Positions 46,889-59,900 of a DNA stretch of 64,000 nucleotides are shown one piece after another. A model generated the notes under the pieces. The model did no database searches and was not told the DNA's origin. It worked only from the letters and a program-made list of their open reading frames with translations. Both the position numbers and the translations under genes were made by a program. Each line of letters opens with the position of its first letter. Positions within the stretch are counted from its first letter, which is position 1. The stretch spans positions 1,426,001 through 1,490,000 of the forward strand of contig NC_133899.1 in NCBI RefSeq assembly GCF_964199755.1, given 5' to 3'. This DNA comes from Larus michahellis. Taxonomy: Eukaryota > Chordata > Aves > Charadriiformes > Laridae.

Positions 46889-47590
46889 GGCGGCCGCCGC
46901 CGCAGCGCCGCAACAGCCCTGCGGCACCGGCGCCACCGCCCGCCACGCCACGCCCCGCCCCGCCCCGGCACCGGCACCGCCGGCTCGGGGACCCCCGGCA
47001 CCCGCGGGGGACCCGGGAGGGGACCCCCGCACCCATGGCGGGGGGACAAGGGGAGGGGACCCACCCGCCCCGGCACACGGGGGGACCCCGGTACCCGCGG
47101 GGGAGGGGGGCTCAGCGACCACCCAGACATGGCAGGAGCATCCCGGGGGGCGGCGGGGGACACACACCACCCAACCCGCGTCCCGTCACGGGTGGGGCAG
47201 GGACAGGGCACGGGGGGGGGTGCCCCGGGGTGTCCCGGTCGGCTGGAGCCCCCGCCGGGAAGGGGACGGGGTGGGCGGCGGCGGGCGCGGCCCGAGAACA
47301 AAGGCGGCGGCGGCGGCGGCGGCGGCGGCGGTAGCGGTGGCGGGGCCCTTTGTCCGGGGGCTGCCTCCCACCCCCCGCGGGGACCGGCCTCCCGCCGCCC
47401 TGGGCTGCTCCAACGGCCCCCCGGTTCCCTCCCGGTCCCACGCCGGTTCTCCCGGGACCGGTATCCGCGTCCCGACAGCGGCAATTGGGAGGAATTGAGC
47501 TTTGAATGAACGGTGGGGCCGGGAAGGGGCGACCGCCCCCCGCCCCGGGGCTCCACGGCGGTGCCAGCCACAGCATCACTGCAAAGAGCC
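46889..47590. other. MC1R-TUBB3 spacer
   Basis: CpG-rich next to TUBB3, with a (GGC)n trinucleotide run of about ten units at 47303-47332. No gene is seen. Confidence 0.55.
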
Positions 47591-47596
47591 TTTATT
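47591..47596 (-). terminator. MC1R: MC1R poly(A) signal AATAAA
   Basis: Plus-strand tttatt is AATAAA on the minus strand, about 120 nt after the MC1R stop. Confidence 0.65.
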
Positions 47597-47716
47597 GGGT
47601 ACCACGAGCCTGCCAGCCCGGATCGGGGGATGCCACCCGGCACGTCCCGTCTGTCCATCCATCCGTCCATCCATCCTGCAGCGGGGGTGGCCGTGCCATT
47701 ACCAGTGTCCCGCTGC

Positions 47717-48661
47717 CTACCAGGAGCACAGCACCACCTCCCGCAGCGTCCGCCGGAGCTCCTGGCTCCGGAAGACATAGATGAGGGGGTCGACCACCGA
47801 GTTGCAGATGATGAGGATGAGGAAGAGGTTGAAGTAGCTGAAGAAGCAGGTGCAGAAGGGGTTTGTGGGGCAGGTGACGATGAGGATGAGGTGGAAGAAG
47901 AATGGCCCCCAGCAGATGAAGAAGACGCCCAGGAGGATGGTGAGCGTGATGGCTCCCTTCAGGCTGCTGCTGCGGTAGATGGTGGGCTGCTTCTGCTGGC
48001 TGGAGATGCTGCAGAGGTGGTGGCGGGCCAGGGTGAACATGTGGATGTAGAGCACCAGCATGAGGACCAGCATGAAGAGGAAGAAGCCGATGAGGCAGAG
48101 GAGGATGGCGTTGTTGCGGTAGTAGGTGATGAAGATGGTGCTGGAGACGGTGCTGGCCAGCCAGACACTGGCCATGGTCACCACGGCCCGTTGCAGTGTC
48201 ATGATGCTGTGGTAGCGCAGGGCGTAGAAGATGGTGATGTAGCGGTCCACGGCGATGACCCCCAGGAAGGAGAGGGACGACACGATGGAGCTGCAGATGA
48301 GCATGTCAATGACGTTATCCATGTGGCGGACGATGCTGGCGTGGATCACCAGCACGCCGTGCTCCATCAGCAGCATGAAGAGCGTCTCCACCAGGTTGCT
48401 GACGCTCACCAGCATGTCAGAGACGGCCAGGCAGCAGATGAAGTAGTACGTGGGCGAGTGCAGGTTCCTGTTCTTCAGGATGGCAGCCACCACCAGCAGG
48501 TTCTCCACCAGGCTCACCAGCCCCAGCATGAGGAAGAGCTCGTTGGGGATGTTGAGCCCCTGGCACCAGGGGCTGCTGGCACCGGCCGTGGCGTTGCTCT
48601 GGTTGCCCTCGCTGGCGTTCCAGGGCTCACGCAGCAGACGCAGGGGGGCCAGCGTCGACAT
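47717..48661 (-). CDS. MC1R: MC1R, melanocortin 1 receptor
   Basis: Gs-coupled receptor of melanocytes for alpha-MSH; sets eumelanin versus phaeomelanin. One exon, 314 aa, the same length as in chicken. Start [10 protein letters not shown] at 48661, although the frame stays open upstream for over 200 codons. Two N-glycosylation sites (NAS, NAT) precede seven membrane segments; DRY is at 139-141, DPLIY at 291-295, and the C-terminal cysteine in LCSW. Glu92, Val85, His207 and Arg230, positions tied to melanism in several birds, carry the usual residues, so no classic dark allele is seen. His107 and Cys217 differ from the chicken arginines I recall and look like CpG changes; their effect is unknown. 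Confidence 0.97.
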   Translation of the reverse strand: MSTLAPLRLLREPWNASEGNQSNATAGASSPWCQGLNIPNELFLMLGLVSLVENLLVVAAILKNRNLHSPTYYFICCLAVSDMLVSVSNLVETLFMLLMEHGVLVIHASIVRHMDNVIDMLICSSIVSSLSFLGVIAVDRYITIFYALRYHSIMTLQRAVVTMASVWLASTVSSTIFITYYRNNAILLCLIGFFLFMLVLMLVLYIHMFTLARHHLCSISSQQKQPTIYRSSSLKGAITLTILLGVFFICWGPFFFHLILIVTCPTNPFCTCFFSYFNLFLILIICNSVVDPLIYVFRSQELRRTLREVVLCSW

Positions 48662-51085
48662 GGCCCCCACCTCAACCCCAGGGACCCCCCGGCTGGGGGC
48701 TGAGCCCCCGGGGCCCCTTGCAGTGCCCGTAGATTCCCCAGGCCCCCAGCCCACCCTGCCAGCGCTCCCGCAGCGCCCGACGGCGAGACCGAGAGGATGC
48801 TGAGGAACTGGGGACGGGGAGTCCCACTGCCTGGGGATGTGCCGGGGGTGCCGCGTGCCTGCCGGTACCCCCGGTGTCTCAGCCGTCCTCCTGGCCAGCC
48901 CTGCCCAGCGTCCCCGCAGCCATGCACTGCCGGCCCAGGGTGACGGAGAAGAAAGGGCCTTTTCTCTGCCCCACTTTAAAGCTGGCTCCCGCGGCTCCTC
49001 CTCCTGAGGAGGGTGGGCACCCGCATGACGGCAGCACCCGGCAGCCAAGGGAGCCACCACGGAGGCCTGACCCCCAGCACGGCCCCAAGGAGCCCAACTG
49101 CTTGGGGTCAGCATGTGCCTGGCGGTCCCATGTGCCCTGAGCGGGTCCATACACCTCCAGGGCCGTGCACCTTGGGGGGCTGTGTGCCATAGGGGTCTTC
49201 TGTGCCCTGGGGTTCCATGCACCTTGGGGTCCCCATGTGTCCTGGGGTCCTCTGTGCCCTGGGGGGGGGAATCCCTGCACGCTGGGGGACTGTGTGTCTT
49301 GGGAGGTCCCATGTGCCCTGCAAGCCTGCGTGCCTTGGGTGGGTCCTGTGTCCCCTGGGGTGTCCGTGCACCTTGGGGACCCCAGTGGGACCCTCCCCAC
49401 TGCAGGAGTCAAGCTGCCCCTCCCAGCCCCCATGTGCGGGGCTGGGAACCCCGTCTCCCCCACTGGCCCCACAGCACCAGTGGCCTCGCCTGACCCAGCC
49501 CTGGGGAAGGTGCTTTGCTGCAGGGCAGGCCATGGGTCCGATAGGGAACGTCAAAGGCATGATTAAACGCGATGCTGCGCCCGTGCCCTGGCAAAGCCCG
49601 GTGCCGGAGGGAGCCCGGGCAGGCTGGGGGACGCGGGACCCATCTGACCGTCATGTGCCTTTGGATCGTGTTGATGCCTGGAGCCACTCAGCTGCCAAAG
49701 AGCCATTCACGGCTGCATGAAAAGGCCAATCCCATGGTCGCTCCCACCAGCCACTTCCGCTCCTGCCCGCGGAGCACCAGGAGCCCTTCCCCATGGCACT
49801 GAACACCCCGCGGCTCCGCCACGGATGAAAGCGGCTCAGCTGGATGCGCTGGGAATGAGGTCCCAGGCTGCCACGGTGCCATCCCCACCCTGAGTGTGGG
49901 CATGGCAGGCAGCCATGGCTAATGCATGCCGTGCCTCCAGCCGAAGCCCCGGCACTAGGCAAGGAACGGCAAAATGCCATTTTCCCCCCCACCCAGGGAA
50001 AAGCGAGTGGAAGGAATCCGGACCAACAGCCACCAGCTTTCCCCCCTTCCCGGCTGCTGCTTGGCTAAAGAGCAGGCCAGTACGTGCCATGAATTTTTAG
50101 CTTTATCAACAGAGGCTTTGAGAGCAGGGCTAGAAAAACGCCGAGTCGGCAAATCCAAGCAATGCGAACACAAGGCTCCGGGGAGCGGATGGGGATCCTG
50201 TACCACGGGATTGGGATGTGCCAGCGGGGATGGGGCTGGGGCAGGCTGGGGCAGATGGGCCCCATCCCCGCCGGCCCCCACGGATCCAGGCTGCTCCCTC
50301 GGGAAGGGACGCAGCAGACGCTGCAGAAGAGGGGGGAGGATTTATTCCGGGCAGCACAGCCTGGCTCAGCATTAGAGCCACATATACACCGTTACACAGC
50401 AGAAAAAAGTCGGGGGGGGAAAAGCTTTGCGGGCAGCAAGGATGAGCTCAGGGTTGGAGTGCTGCTGACCTCATTCCTGGCTCTGCATCGCTCCGTGTCC
50501 CCACGTGAAGGTGGGGAAACAAGGGATGGAGGCTGGGGGGGTGGAAAACAAAGAGCCGCGGGGGGGATGCTTTCTGCTCACAGCGTGATCAAAAGGCTGC
50601 AGCACAAGGAAGAGCTGCTCCCCGCACACCCCCGGCAGCGCTGCAGCTCCCCAGGAGGTCCTGCCAAAGCTCAGCTTGTTCCTCTGCATCCCGAGGGACC
50701 ACAATGGAGAAGGGACCCCGAGCCCTTCGTCAGCAAGCTGGAAGGTCCAGCACCTGGAGTATTTCATGGAGGCTTCAGGCTGGGGGAAGCACAAAGGGCA
50801 GCACGGCTCAGGAGCCACAGAAGAGAGGAAAAAAACCCCCTCCAGCCATCAAACACAAAACCAGGAGAAGGGCAGGCAGGGGAAGGGGACCGCCCCTGTG
50901 GCTGGAGGCAGGCAGAAGGGGACTAAGCTGACTTGGGGCCGAGGGACAGCTGCTGTAGATTAGCTCTGCCACGTTCAGACAGCCCTCGCCACCCGCCGAG
51001 AGATACGAAGAGCGCTCGTGGTGGCAGCACCCCCCAGAGCGAGCCCGTCCCCGCAGCGAGAGCAGGCGCCTGGGTTTTGTGTGAC
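48662..51085. other. MC1R-TCF25 spacer with MC1R promoter
   Basis: About 2.4 kb. 49120-49400 holds degenerate repeats of about 25 bp (tgtgccctggggtcc). A minus-strand AATAAA at 50342-50347 is a possible distal TCF25 poly(A) site. No other gene is recognised. Confidence 0.5.
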
Positions 51086-51091
51086 TTTATT
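51086..51091 (-). terminator. TCF25: TCF25 poly(A) signal AATAAA
   Basis: Plus-strand tttatt is AATAAA on the minus strand, 75-80 nt after the TCF25 stop. Confidence 0.7.
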
Positions 51092-51164
51092 GGAGAGCAA
51101 CACAAGTCGGGGAGGGGGGGGTGTGATTACAGAGGGCTGCGGGGGGAAGACGCGCACTCTCGGC

Positions 51165-54100
51165 TCAGTCCCAGTCCCCGTCGCCTTCAGGATTGTCGTC
51201 TCGGGGGGGTTCCTGAAACTGGATGTTCGCCAGCATGTCCCGCATGGCTGCCATGAGCCTGTTCACCCCCTGGTTAAGGTCCTGCCCTGCTCCAGCCTCT
51301 TCATCCCTCTCGTGCCTGATGTCCCCCTGCAAGAGAGCGGAGCTGGAGCAGCCAGGCAGGGAGCTGCCCGCCCGTCTGCAGCAGGCGGGGAGAGAGACAA
51401 TGCCGCTTGCCAAAAAGCATCCGGCTGCTCTGCAACCTGACGTTTACACACTGCATATGCCAAGAGCCACTCCCTTTGCAGAAACACTGTGCAGAGGAAA
51501 CTTCTGCGTACCACCAGCAAAAGTGTGCTCTGCTCTGCCCCGCAGCAGCTGACTGCACATACCTGCAAGTTAAAATTTGGCAACAGCGATCGGAAGAAGA
51601 GAGATAAAGTGCTTTCATTGGATGGACGATTCGTTCTGAAAGACAGAAGTCACACCGCGGTTAAGGGGGCAGCTTGGTACTCGACCTCTCGCTGGGGCTG
51701 AGACAGCGCAGAGAGAACCACGCTGCCCAGACCAACGCACGGCCCCTCCCGAGCCAGCCCCGAAGCAGGGTACTGGGGGATTCTCGGGGATTTCCTACGC
51801 CAAGTAGCCAGCAGCTGGCCAGCCTCTGGGCAACGCAGTAGTTAAAAGTGCTGCCCGGTCTGCTCTGAGCTGGGTCAGTGCATAAGACACGTATGGGCTT
51901 CACCTGGACGGTCTGTGCGCCCCACGGCTGGCTGCGCTTAAACCTGTATTTACCCCAAACCACCTCGGGTAAGAAACAGCCAAAATTTTTCAATGGCCTT
52001 TGCTTTAATGGCTGTGAACAGCCGCCGTCTCCGACGGTGACCATCAAGGAAAAGCAGCAGGACCAGTCCTGCCTGTACGCTCTGCCTGTCGGCGAGCACC
52101 ACAAGCCAGGCGGCTCTTCCTCCGAGATGGAGGAGGACGTCAGCTCTGAGCTCCCACAGGCACCCAGGCCCGGGGCTGAGGGCGCGCCGGGAACACGCCG
52201 GCTGTGCCAGAAACGAGGGGTGGAGAGAAGGTACCTTTCTGGTCTGGTGTAGGAAACGATGGAGTCCAAAGGAGGCAAGGGGTCATACCCCATCACAGGC
52301 TGCGAGGTCACCTCCTGCGGGGAAGGAGAAGAAAGAAGGGGTGAAGGCTGCGTCACCAGCAGCGGCAAACACGGAAGCACAGAGATGGGCAGACCAGCTG
52401 GACAGCCCTTCGTCTCGGGGAACGTAACCAGCTGCAGCCTGGCCTGCCCACACATGCGCCCGTGTGCAGCCCCGGGAAGCCATACATACAGGGAGGACAC
52501 TTTGAGGTCAGGCCCGTGGTTCTTGCTGGTGGCTGGGGTTTAAGACATGCCCAGTGTCTGCAGGGACGCGAGTGCCACCACGCCGCGCACAGCGGCACCG
52601 CCTGTTCCCCGTCAGGGCCACTCACCAGAGGCAGAGCTGCCATGGCCTCCTTCACCTCCGAGAGGATGATGTGCCGGTAGATGTTCCTGGGTGCGCTCTG
52701 GTACAGCGTCTTTCTCCTAAAGCAGAGAGGGGAGCAGAGGATTGCACAGAGCACACCTCAGCATAGCCAGCTTTCCATTTCTGCTTCTCTAGGTGCATCG
52801 TCAGCTTCATCCCTGGCTCTGGGGGGGATGTGCTTTATCGGACGGAGCTGGCCTACGGTGAAGCCAAAGTCACTTGGCAGCTGCTGACCTCAGATGAAAG
52901 AGCAGAACAGCTCAGGGACACTGCACGGATCTCTCACCGGCCCCATTCCTCTGCAGGTCAGCAGAGCAAACTACCTTTGGCTTAGGGCAAGACCTGATGC
53001 CCCCCTCTCTTGCTTCTCAGAGCTGGAAGGTGTTTCTACGCACTCACCTGCCCTGTGCAATAAATATCTGTGAGCCCTGCAGCTACCCCCGCCCCTCACA
53101 GCCAGTGGCAACCCCTCCACCCTTCCTGGGCGATTTCCAGGGCACATGTGATAGTCGAAGCTGGGGGAAACCAGCGTAGCACACACTCAGTGAGCAAAAG
53201 CTACAGCTTTTAATTCATGTTTATGCAAAGTACGGAAGAGCCTCTGCCTTCCTGGCCCTACGGCGTAACCCTTGGCATCAGCAGCGACCATCAGATCGGC
53301 AGTTGTGGGGCTCTGAGCAAGCCCCAGCGCTGCTGCTGCTCGGGACAGAGCTCCTCTCATCCGCAGAGCCTCCCGGCCTGCTCCGACCCTGCGTTTCAGC
53401 ACCCGTGCCTGGTACAAGAGCCGCTCACCTCCACCTGCCGCACTCACTTGTGCTCAGACTCCTCCACCAGCGGGTCCCGGGCATCCACCATGCGCAACAC
53501 CTCGTGGACATTGGGCTCCAGCCATGCCATGACGGCTGGGTCCTTCCACAGGGAGTGAGTCCTTCCCACGTAGAGGGACGTCAGCTGGTTCAAGGCGGGA
53601 GGCTGACTACAGGAGACAGTTGTTATTCAGGGCACTCTCCTCCTTCCTGCCTGCAGGTCCCTGTGCTGGCTGGCAAGGGCTCGTCTCTGCACTGTGCTTC
53701 GGCGTGAGAACACAAAGAGAGGAATCGCAGGCTCCCTGCTTTGCTTTGCTATTTCCATCTACCTTCACCAGTTTTTCTGCCTCCATCTATTTCTGGGATA
53801 AGCAGAGCCATGAGACGAAAGTTAACGCTGCCTTGACCCGAGGGGGAGACCATTCATGTGTTCAGGAGGACCACGTGTCAGGGAAATCCAGACTGGTAGG
53901 AGACAGCCTGCCCTGAGAGTACGCACATGTGGTTCTCTCTTACTACATGTACCGACAGGCTGCAGTATGAACTTCTGACCCATCCACATTAAGGTGAGGC
54001 AGCTCTATTAGCTTTATCTGGTGGCCATTATGGAAATCCATTATCAAAGCATCTAACAGCCTACTCAGGAAAAACAAATATTCTCCTCCGCAGCTTTGTA

Positions 54101-56893
54101 AGTCCATTAGCAAGCAAAAGCCCCACTACTGGCAAAATCGATTCCTTCTCTTTACCGAGAACATCTCCAGGGCTTACCTTATCTGAGCATTCAGCCCGAA
54201 AAAGGAATGGGACGCGACCCTGGCATCGGGCTGCACACTGCAGTGATCCAACAACGGCATAAGAACTGCAGGAGAAAGTCAGACAGCTCGCTTTCAATAG
54301 CCCGGCAAGGAGCACCGTGGTGTGGCCGCTCACCACTGCCAGGGCTGCAGAGAGACAGCCCCATCCCAGAGGTGGGCCCCCACCGGGGCGCTGAAGGAGG
54401 ACCCATGCAAGGAGGGTGCGAGCGTGCTGCTGGGGGTTATGCTGCGTTTTGGTCTCTGCGTGGGTGACGGAAACAGATCCAGAGTAAGCGAAAAAAGAAC
54501 AACAAACTTCTTTTACCCCCAGTGAAATAAGGTGCAATTTTCCGCACTTAACGCTGCTGGCCTTTGAACTTGAACAAGGGTTTTATTTCAGTCACCATGA
54601 CAAGCAGCAAAAAAGATGGTTTCAGCCAACACAAACTAAACCTCTGTTCGAGAGCTGGTTAATCCCGCGTATAAAGACACACCCTCCTCTGGGCCCAGAG
54701 GGGCTGTATATCTCCTTTCATGGACAGCAGCACCAACTGGATGAAAGCAAGAGTGATGGGCGCCCATAGAGAGCACATCTAAAGCAGAGCAGTGCCTCGG
54801 AGGGAAAGCCAAGAGAGACTTGCTGTCTCTGGTCTGGCCAACCCTGGGGTGAAACATTTTCCTCCTCCAAGATTCTAGTTCTCATCCTCCCCCAACTTGG
54901 ATGCCTGTGACCATCTCTAATGAAGGGGCACCAGCTGCTCGGAGGAAGGTGCACAGCAGGGAGAACAGTCCCCAATCTCCTCCTAATACATGGAGGGCTC
55001 ACGGCCATGGTGGCCCTACCCGGTTCCACTGTCCTCTCGCCAGCCCTGCCACGGTGCGGGAAGGCTGAATATCACCACCACCACCCCAGACGCAGGTACA
55101 GCAGTACCTGCCACTGCCTGAGGTGCCTCACCCTCTGAGTCAGGGCTCCCATCTCCCAGACAGAGGCAAACACCATTTGCAACCCACAGGCAAACTGCTG
55201 CCTCTGCATTTGACTGCCTGGAATCCAGCCTTCGCTCTCACAGATGAAGACAGTGACAAAGCCTGCGGGGACGGACTTACCGGTGGGGACAGACTTACCG
55301 CTTGGGAACATGATCAACGCGAGCTGGATGAGCCGGGCGGCTTTCTCCCGGGCTTGGCTTTGCTCCAGCTCCGAGCGCTCCTCCTGCTGGCTCAGGAAGA
55401 AATAGGCCAGCGGCACCGAGAAGGCAAAATTGGGGAGCTGGGACAAATTCCGGTGACTCTGCAGGATCAGAGAGACAGATTTACCGAGAAATGATGCTAT
55501 GCAGAACAATCTCGATGTGGCTGGGCTGCACACAGGATGGGGTTTCTTGCTTGCTGGATTAAGTTACTTCCCAGCCATTGGCTTGGTGCCTCCACAACTG
55601 AGTAAGCAATTTTGAGTTCCTATAATCGTTTGCAGGGTACCAGGATTACAAGAACACACACCCTAGCCTTTACGGGTCATTCCGATGATTTTTAGGATGC
55701 TAGCCTGGCCATGCGGGAGCCCTCAAAAGGCTAAGCTGGTTAGGAAAACCTCATGCTCTGTGGCCCAGCTGCCCCCTCCAGTCCAGCCCAGGTGGGGAGA
55801 TCCCCAGAAACCAAGCTCTCCCCCCTCTGCCCCCTCTCTCGCCAGGGCAGCCTGAGGGCAACTCACCTCCACCTCCTGGAACATGCGGGTCAGGAAGGTG
55901 TATTCTCTAGCTCGGAGGGAGAGAAAATCGATCAGCAGCAGCACACACAGCGGGTCGTTCTCTGGATCAAGGCTTCAGAGGGAGGCGAGCACAAGGGGAG
56001 GAAACAAAATCAGTGTCACAACAGCTGAAGTAGCTGTCCTCATTTCTAAGTCAAACAAGACTTTCCCACTAGCACCCAGAGAGCTTCTGTGACTCAGCAA
56101 GCGGAGATAACGGGAACACGATCGTTCCTGCATGGCCAGGATGACGGTGCAACGCCCTGCCCAGTCTGCATCCCTGCAGAGAGGTGCCAGTCCTCCCATC
56201 ACCACCCGGGAGCAGGATCAATGGCCACAAACTGAGCAGGCTGAAGCCACCGTCATACATCTGCTCCACAGAGACTGCGAGCTCTGCTATAATAACCAGC
56301 CAGGCCCACAGCTCAGCAGTCAACAGCAAGGGCCACCCAGGTCCCATCTGTTTAAGCCTCCTTCTCAACAGTGTCTTCTCTCCAAAGCAGCACCACAGAT
56401 AAGAGCACGTGCTCAAAATTAACCTGTGACGCTGCATCTGTAAGGAGTGGAAACAAGCCCTCACTGAGCCTGGGAGCAGCAGTACACCTCTGGGGGGTTT
56501 TCCTGCCTGGGTTAGGTTCAGTGTATTGTTCGAAGCGTGTTCCCCCAAGCCTGAGACACCTTGCCCCATTCCACAGGGAACGAGGCGCAGCCCTCAGCAG
56601 GGGCACCTACCTCAGAATCAACTTGCAGAACTCCAGGGCTGTCCGGGGACAGCCTCTCTTCTCCAGCAACATCAGGTGCTTGAAGAGAGCCAGGAAGAAA
56701 GACCTGTGTGGGGAAAAGGAGTGGACTTTAGAAGCCAGTTTTGGAGAGAAGCACCTTGTGCCACTCAAGAACGGGGACCCACAGTCAGCCCCAGCTCCTT
56801 GCCCTCCAAGCATCAGCGTCGCAGTGCAGTCAGGGTGGTCCAGGGGACCCAGCCTGGTGCAATATGGGGTGACACAGACCCTTCATGATCCCA

Positions 56894-56934
<41 letters not shown>

Positions 56935-59900
56935 CTTTGTGCAAGCATAGGGACGGCAAACCCATGGCCTGCTCCATCCCTGCTCCCCAAGGCCCTGCAG
57001 CCTTGTGCTCTCCCAGGCTGGCCAATAGCTCAGGACCAGAGAAACAAGTAAATCCCCGAACTCTGCATTCTGCCTTGTCCCAGCCCACCCAGTTGCACGA
57101 GAGGACTAACACCCAAATCGGGCATAATACAGATTGCTGCGTTCAGGTCGCAGACGGCACCAAGCCCATCAGTGAGCAGGTACTGGAAATCTGAGCGACC
57201 TCCAGGTACAGCAGTTTGGGAGGGATGACTTGGGTCAGCTGACTGGAAAATTCCCAGAATAAAGTCACCTTTCCCTGCAGCTGCAGAGCTGTCATTACAT
57301 AAAGAGCCGGGCTGGGAGCAGCGTGAGCGCTGGGGACACAGGCCGAGCAGGCAGCACACAAGTGACCAAGCACAGCTGTAAACATGCAGCGAGTATTTCT
57401 GTGACAAAAATAAGTGCCATTTTAGGCTGAGGGGCACTAATTTCACGTGAGAAGGATGTGACAGGGGGGAGCAGTTACTGCTCCAATAAGAAATCCCCTG
57501 GGAAAGAGGATGCTTTGCAAAGAAACTTCAGTGCAAGAGCTGCTGGTACCCCAGCACCCATCTCGGGAGCCCTGCTGCTGCCTTGCTGAGGGGCACTGCC
57601 ACCGACCACCGAGTGGCAGAGCTTGTTCCGACAGAAAGGGACATTCAAGGTCCCCTGCCACCGTGGATGACACAGCAGACGCTGTGAATCTGGGTCTCCG
57701 TGTCCAAAGTAGGCCAGGGCGCGCCGCGACGGCTCTCCGGCAGATGCGGGGCAGGCCGGCGTGCCACCTACCTGTTCTCTGGCCGCCGGTAGTCCAACCT
57801 GCAGGTCCCACTGGTGAGACTGAAGAGAGGGTGGAAGGAGCACTCCAGGCTGTACAGCGCCTGCTCTGCAGACAGCAAGGACAGCGTCAGGGCACGCCAC
57901 CACCCCACGCAGTCCCACTGCTCACAAAACAGCAGTCGATTTAGCCCAGAAGAGACTGATAATTGAGAGCTCTGGCAGCCATGAAATAAACTTGCTCACA
58001 GCCCAGCAAGGGACAAAGCTACTTCAGAGTACGTGGCCGCAGCACATACCCAGGCAAGCGAGCCTTGCCCCCTTATGAGGGCATTAGGTTATGCTCCAGT
58101 TGGGAAAAGTGACTCTCCTGGAAGAGGTCTGGGATTGAGGCTGGAACAGCTGCCTCTGCCACAACTATCTTCACACATGGAAGCCAAAGATCACGTCCTC
58201 ACCTCTGGCCCCTCCTATCATGCTGCAGAGCACATGCCCCGGTTGCCAAACAGCACATCTCAGACACCAGACCGCAGCACGGCAGTGCGAGGGGCAGCCA
58301 TCCTCCAGGATGCCTCCTGCCCCCACGCAGCCTGCAGCGCCCAGAGGAGCAGAGCCGGACGTGCTGACCTGCAACGTGCTGGTCAGAGGAAGGCAAAGCA
58401 GGCTGGTCTGGAGGGCTGGGCAGGCTCCCCGCAGAGGGCACAGGCTTCCTGGAGCAGCCCTCACACGGCAGGACCCGGTAGCTACTAAATCAGACCCTCC
58501 TCCTACAAGGGACGTCCTACAGGTGAGACACATCCCCCACCATGTCCAGACAATCTGTCCATTCATTTTGAAGGTGAATGCTGATGGGCTTTGCCTCAGA
58601 CAAGCACGTCCGGCTCCGTTTAAAAGCCTCCAGCAAAAGCTGCTGGTCTGCAGGATCACATAAGGCCGAGTGCTCATGGCCCAGAGTCACAGACACAACC
58701 AAACCAACCCTTCTGGTTTGCTGCATCTCTGTTGAAACAAAACAAAAACTGAACCAAAACCCCTCGATTACTAATTCACGCCAAGACATCTGCTCCTCAC
58801 TTCAGCTCTTACCTACGAGCTCACGGGCCATCTCCTGATCTTCCTGCATCCGGCACACGTCGCTGAGCAGCAGAAGCGAGTCCACATGGTACGGTTCCAG
58901 CGCCTGAAGCAGTGGCTACAGAAGAGCATGAGCTTGATTACATGATGGCACAAATCATGGGTTTCTCACGCACTGTGCCTACGAGGGAAGCTCTGTTAAG
59001 CGTGGCAGGGAGGCAAATGCCCTGACACCGTGCCTACCAGAAAGGGGCTGTTCCTGCCCCCGGCTCTGAAGGTGAAGAAATCCTGTCCCACATCATCAGA
59101 AAGCCAATGCTTAGACTGTAGTGCAAGACTGGGGACGGACGCACCTCATGTGAAAAGCTAAGAACCTAAGAACTGTCACGCTGGGTCAGAGTAGGGATCC
59201 ATCTTGCCCTGCCTCCACAAGCAGATGCCTGGGAAAGAGGGCATGAAGCTGGGCACGCGTGATGGCTCCCAGCACACTTTAAGCTGCCAACCTTTAGGGG
59301 TTCAGGGACCTCCACTGTCAAAGATGCCACTGATATTAATGGTGTCTCCTCATGTGATTTTGTTCGCTTTCCAGCACCCCAGCTTTGTGATACAGAAAGC
59401 CACCACTTAAGCACAAAGTGTGAAGAACTTGCTTTAATCCCAACCTGCCAGCCCCATCCATGTGTTGGGAGGGCCAGCAGGGAGATCTCTCCTTACTCCA
59501 TGCAGGATCTGGGCCCTCGATGGCAGCTTCCCTCAGGCACCTCCCTCCCAGTCGACCCAGCTTTTCCAGCACAGAGGCCGTGTCAGCCCTTTGATCACCT
59601 TTGCTGTCCTTTTCCGAATCCCTCCCAGCTCCACCATATCGTTTTGAAGGTGAGGGCCCAGCACTGCATATAATACTCAAGATGCAGGCAGCAGGCATAA
59701 TTACATTTTTGTTTTATTCCTTATCCCTTAAAAATTCTGAGCATTGGATCAGACTTTTGCTTCCTCTGGGTACTGAGAGGACATTTTGACACATTTATTA
59801 TAATTCCAGGATCCAGCTCCTGAATGGTAATGGATTTATAATACGTTTTTCCGGGCTTCAGAAGAAAAGTTTAACCAAACCTCAAAAACCTCTGCATTCA

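Noticed and set aside
48662-49312. Open frame extending MC1R upstream to make 531 aa
   Set aside because: The 314-aa start aligns with chicken MC1R, the extension is Pro/Gly-rich without homology, and GC-rich DNA lacks stops.
56896-56929. T-run as the tail of a retrocopy or retroelement
   Set aside because: No recognisable body or target-site repeat next to it.
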